Shown here: piece after piece, positions 60,980-64,000 of the stretch | Layout of the letters: each line of letters starts with the position of its first letter | Numbering within the stretch: the stretch's first letter is position 1 | Origin: Zhengitettix transpicula | Taxonomy: Eukaryota > Arthropoda > Insecta > Orthoptera > Tetrigidae | DNA: 64,000 nt | Direction: 5' to 3' | Assembly: GCA_037074705.1 (NCBI GenBank) | Contig: CM073590.1 | Span: 136,419,600-136,483,599, forward strand | Notes under the pieces: model-generated | Databases searched by the model: none | What the model saw: the letters and a program-made list of their open reading frames with translations, nothing else | What the model was told of the DNA's origin: nothing | Position numbers and translations under genes: made by a program

Positions 60980-61432
60980 TTCAAGATTTAAATATATTAG
61001 GTACATGAGAAAATTTTAGATATATCAGAAATTTTATTTATCCATAAAAGGATTTAATCACTAAAGAAGCGTACTTCATAGTTGTATTATATACAGAATA
61101 TTTAATTTTCGGGGAATGTAACGCATTCTGTAGTAGATAATTGAATAATTCTCACGAAGACATATAAAACGGCATATTAATACAGGTTTGTAATATTTAA
61201 AATATAATCATGGCATAATTACATTCAAATGATCGTATTTTGAGACAAAGCTTTAGTGTATTACTTAATAACCCTTGTCCTTGCCTGTATTAACCCTAGA
61301 GATGCTTCATATATATTTTAGTTGTGAAAATAAATAATTAAATATTAATTCAATGCGGCTTAATTTTGTTGAAAAAAAATGAAGTAAGTGAAACTCATTT
61401 CATTTTAAATTCTGATGTCTTTTATAGCTGGC

Positions 61433-61436
<4 letters not shown>
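60979..61436. other. AT-rich spacer
   Basis: Nothing recognised. Confidence 0.45.

Positions 61437-61469
<33 letters not shown>
61437..61469. repeat. (TA)n microsatellite abutting LTR-like element F
   Basis: The alternating run ends at the base before TGTAGTG. Confidence 0.95.
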
Positions 61470-61472
<3 letters not shown>

Positions 61473-61916
61473 AGTGAATAACAACCTTAAGTGGCCGCCC
61501 TTGTTTCCGCGGGCGTGAGGAGGAATACATGAAACGTGCACGTGTGCTTGCCCGAGAGGCCAAAAGAAATTGCGGGTACAGGTCCCTTTTTTTTGCATCG
61601 TTTGGGGGGGGGGGGGCGGAGTACGAATAAATACTCCGAACCCGGGTGAAAGTAGGACACAGACGCAGGCAGACCGAGAGAGTCGAGAGGGTGGAAAATT
61701 AAGGCGAGCGGGAAGCAACAAAGGTTTTGGAGAGAGGGGATGCCGATGAAGAGGTGCTGCTTACGACGAGACCATATATTATATTAATCTTAATATTTCA
61801 AATGAGCATATAATTACTCTACGTTCATTGTAATTGTTGTAGTTCGTAGTAAATCTCTAGTAACAAGTATTTATACAATTTCCAACTTAAAAAATAAAGT
61901 ATTTTATTCAATTACA
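61470..61916 (+). mobile_element. LTR-like element F
   Basis: It begins TGTAGTGAATAAC and ends TTCAATTACA, whose complement TGTAATTGAA mirrors the start. The 5' half is GC-rich, with a G13 run near 61600. The 3' half is AT-rich with AATAAAG (61895) about 20 bp before the end. These are LTR features, and the element interrupts AT-dinucleotide sequence on both sides, like B1 and B2. There is no clean target duplication, no primer site and no coding interior. Confidence 0.45.
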
Positions 61917-63600
61917 GGTAATATATATATGACAATAACTGCTGAAGGAGAGACTAGTGGGATTGTGAAAACAGACTGTACCTGAGGTAAAGTTTTGTAG
62001 AAGTGCACTCAATAAGATTTGAACAACCACTGACAACCCAGATAGAAATGGTGTTGAATTCAGAAACATTGCGGTAATCCAATTGTTTCCAAATTGAAGT
62101 AGCCACTCGATTAAATTATCCTTTCCACTATTGGAGAGCTGTAATGTGTTATACTGGAAATTAAAATTAGAATTTTAACCATGAACGTTAATTAAAACTT
62201 TTTATCTTATTTAATTATATTTTTAGATTGACAAACTTGGCCAAAATACAAAAACTTGTTACAAGACAATCTTTACTCTAACATTGTAGAACGCGTAGGT
62301 GAACTAAAAACTTACAAACTGTTAGTAATTTCGCAAGTTTTTAGTGCACCTGACGAGTTCTTCTATGTCAGAGGAAACTTGTGCTTTCATTTTTGTTTTA
62401 TGTTATGTGTACTTGCCCAAAAATATATCACTTATCAACTAAACAGACTCGAAAATTTTCAATAAATATATTTTTATTTCATTTGTAAATATAAATTAAC
62501 AAGCTTTGTAATGGTCCTAAAAATTATATTTCCTTTCAAATGATTTGACTGAATGCAGTAACTGCGTTGTAAAGCTGAAACTTCTGCCTATATTTCGCCT
62601 ATATTTCGCCAAATCACAGTTTCTAATAGAATACTCTAATGAAACGTAATATCGGGAACTTATGGTGTTGAAGAGCTTTATACCTGAAAAGATTTAATTT
62701 ATGGTCACTCCAGCCTCCACATTTAACTTGTGCATGAATGTACGAGTAACTATTTATTTTTATTCATAGCGTCAACTTGTAGAGCAAAGTAATAAAAAGA
62801 AGAAATAAATGGAATTTTGATTACAAAAATTGTAGGCGTTTTTAGGACTCAAACATTTGCTGTAAGATAATTGTTTGGTTTTGTGAAGTTTGACACGAGT
62901 TTGGAATTCCAAATTTAAATTTATTTTCATATTGAGTTATATTTCGGTTGTTAAATTTTAGTTTTGAGTGAGTTCCTTTCCTTCATGATCAGCATCTCTC
63001 TTTTTTAATAATCTTGATTAGTTATATTTATAAATCTCTTTTAGTCACGATATATAAATTTATTTGGATAATCTGTGGTGTTCATTCATAGGTATATTAT
63101 CATATTATACCGATATGATTATATTTGCTCATATATTATTCACATCTACGCTGTGTACAACAAAATCCACTTAATATAAGAGATAACGAGTTCAAGAGCC
63201 AGCAGTTGATTAATTTGAGGGATATCTGTGTGCGTGTTTTGGAATTCATTGATATAATTGTTGGGTGTACAAGATGAAATTAGGATTTCAATTATTTAAT
63301 TAATCCATTCGTCAAATTAATACCAAAATCAATAACGAAACATTATAACAACGGCCGAACATAATTGATTTGAAATCAATTTCCACGAATATGAGGCCGT
63401 TTTAGCAAAACACACAGCAATTATCAGAGCCTGTATTAACATTTTTTTTTCAAGCAATCAAAAGAATATTAGCAAAATTAATTAAATATATTTAATTAAC
63501 AATAATATTGATATTACTTCGTTCACTATACATACTATATTTATTTACGTTCCCGTACATTTATTATTTCTTTTCTTTTACAAACCAGTCATTTTTTCCT
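61917..63600. other. AT-rich spacer, nothing supported
   Basis: Short unrecognised frames only. Confidence 0.45.
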
Positions 63601-63940
63601 GGGTGTAGACAGGCTATGTATAGGGTAATCCACATAGTGGAAACTCCCCTCTTATAGCATAGGAAAGGGATTTGAAAGGGGGGATGCGAAAGGGTGGAGG
63701 AAGGTAGCCAAGGGTAATAGGGCCCCCGGGCTATGGTTTAAGGATCCTACCCGGCATTCGCCTAAAAGAAATGCAGGACAAACCCTAGAAAAACCTGGAT
63801 CAGGTAGGTCGGGAATTTGGTACTTGTCCCACGCCCTTCCGATGGCGGGAGAGGGTTTAGCTGTGGGGTCGCAGCTTTCCCCTCGCCGTGTCTTGACCAA
63901 TTTAGGAAGCAGCTGGCCGACTATTCCAATAGGAATAGCA
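63601..63940 (-). mobile_element. Family A retroposon copy A11
   Basis: It is in the same orientation and 3'-end subfamily as A1 (sense minus, ending 'CCTGTCTACACCC' then an A-rich tail across 63586-63600). It is truncated at 'CCAATAGGAATAGC', close to the A4 breakpoint, so two copies stop at nearly the same internal place. The sense strand keeps an 82-codon frame (63652-63900). Confidence 0.8.
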
Positions 63941-64000
63941 AACGAGACTTTTCTTATAGATCTTCTTATAGCACATATTTTGTTATTATGACTGTATTTT

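Overview
This window reads as repeat-dense, AT-rich nuclear DNA from an insect. The base composition is strongly AT, with long (TA)n and (CA)n runs. No bacterial-style gene order, operon or ribosome-binding sites are visible. The recognisable coding remains are insect-type transposable elements: mariner, a DUF4817-type transposase, a Tigger/pogo-like transposase, and the 3' ends of several LINEs. A cockroach- or termite-like genome is my guess from the look of the LINE and transposase peptides; the sequence alone does not prove it.

I found no complete host gene. The best host-gene candidates are a GC-elevated, 3'-splice-site-preceded exon on the minus strand (43526-43773), an ambiguous exon-like block (57763-57966), and a tiny exon-like stretch (2512-2570) beside a cluster of four TAATGGC sites (2437-2696). 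By my count roughly a quarter of the window is identifiable mobile DNA, and much of the rest is probably decayed mobile DNA.

Layout. 1-7.9 kb: AT-rich spacer, the possible regulatory cluster, and repeat family C (single copy at 3.1 kb, tandem array at 4.2-5.2 kb). 7.9-15.2 kb: four copies of a GC-rich poly-A retroposon ('family A') in two pairs, with spacer between. 15.4-18.4 kb: a GC-rich unclassified block, a near-perfect 71-bp-arm palindrome and a TA-flanked MITE. 20-23.2 kb: a LINE 3' end, a hairpin-module repeat (family D), and a solo-LTR-like element (B1) set in a (TA)n run and carrying a nested family A copy. 25-31.2 kb: family C and D copies, family A, a hairpin repeat, an I/LOA-type LINE 3' end and mariner copy 1. 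33.8-37.9 kb: family A, a decayed mariner, and a DUF4817 transposase split by a 5'-truncated Jockey-like LINE. 39.7-49.4 kb: family A, a LINE C-terminus, the candidate host exon, an LTR with an adjacent primer-binding-site-like sequence, a compound microsatellite, and a further LTR candidate. 50.8-53 kb: family D inverted pair and solo LTR B2, again inside (TA)n. 56.2-60 kb: mariner copy 2 and an internally deleted Tigger-like element. 60.9-64 kb: microsatellites, an LTR-like element in (TA)n and a last family A copy.

The genes do not form a working pathway. Every transposase or reverse transcriptase remnant is broken. The value of the window is in its repeat biology: nesting order, target preference for (TA)n, recurrent hairpin modules ending in GAAACGT, and family A, a retroposon with target-site duplications whose copies keep open frames on both strands. 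All family comparisons were made by eye within the window and from memory of protein families; no database search was run.
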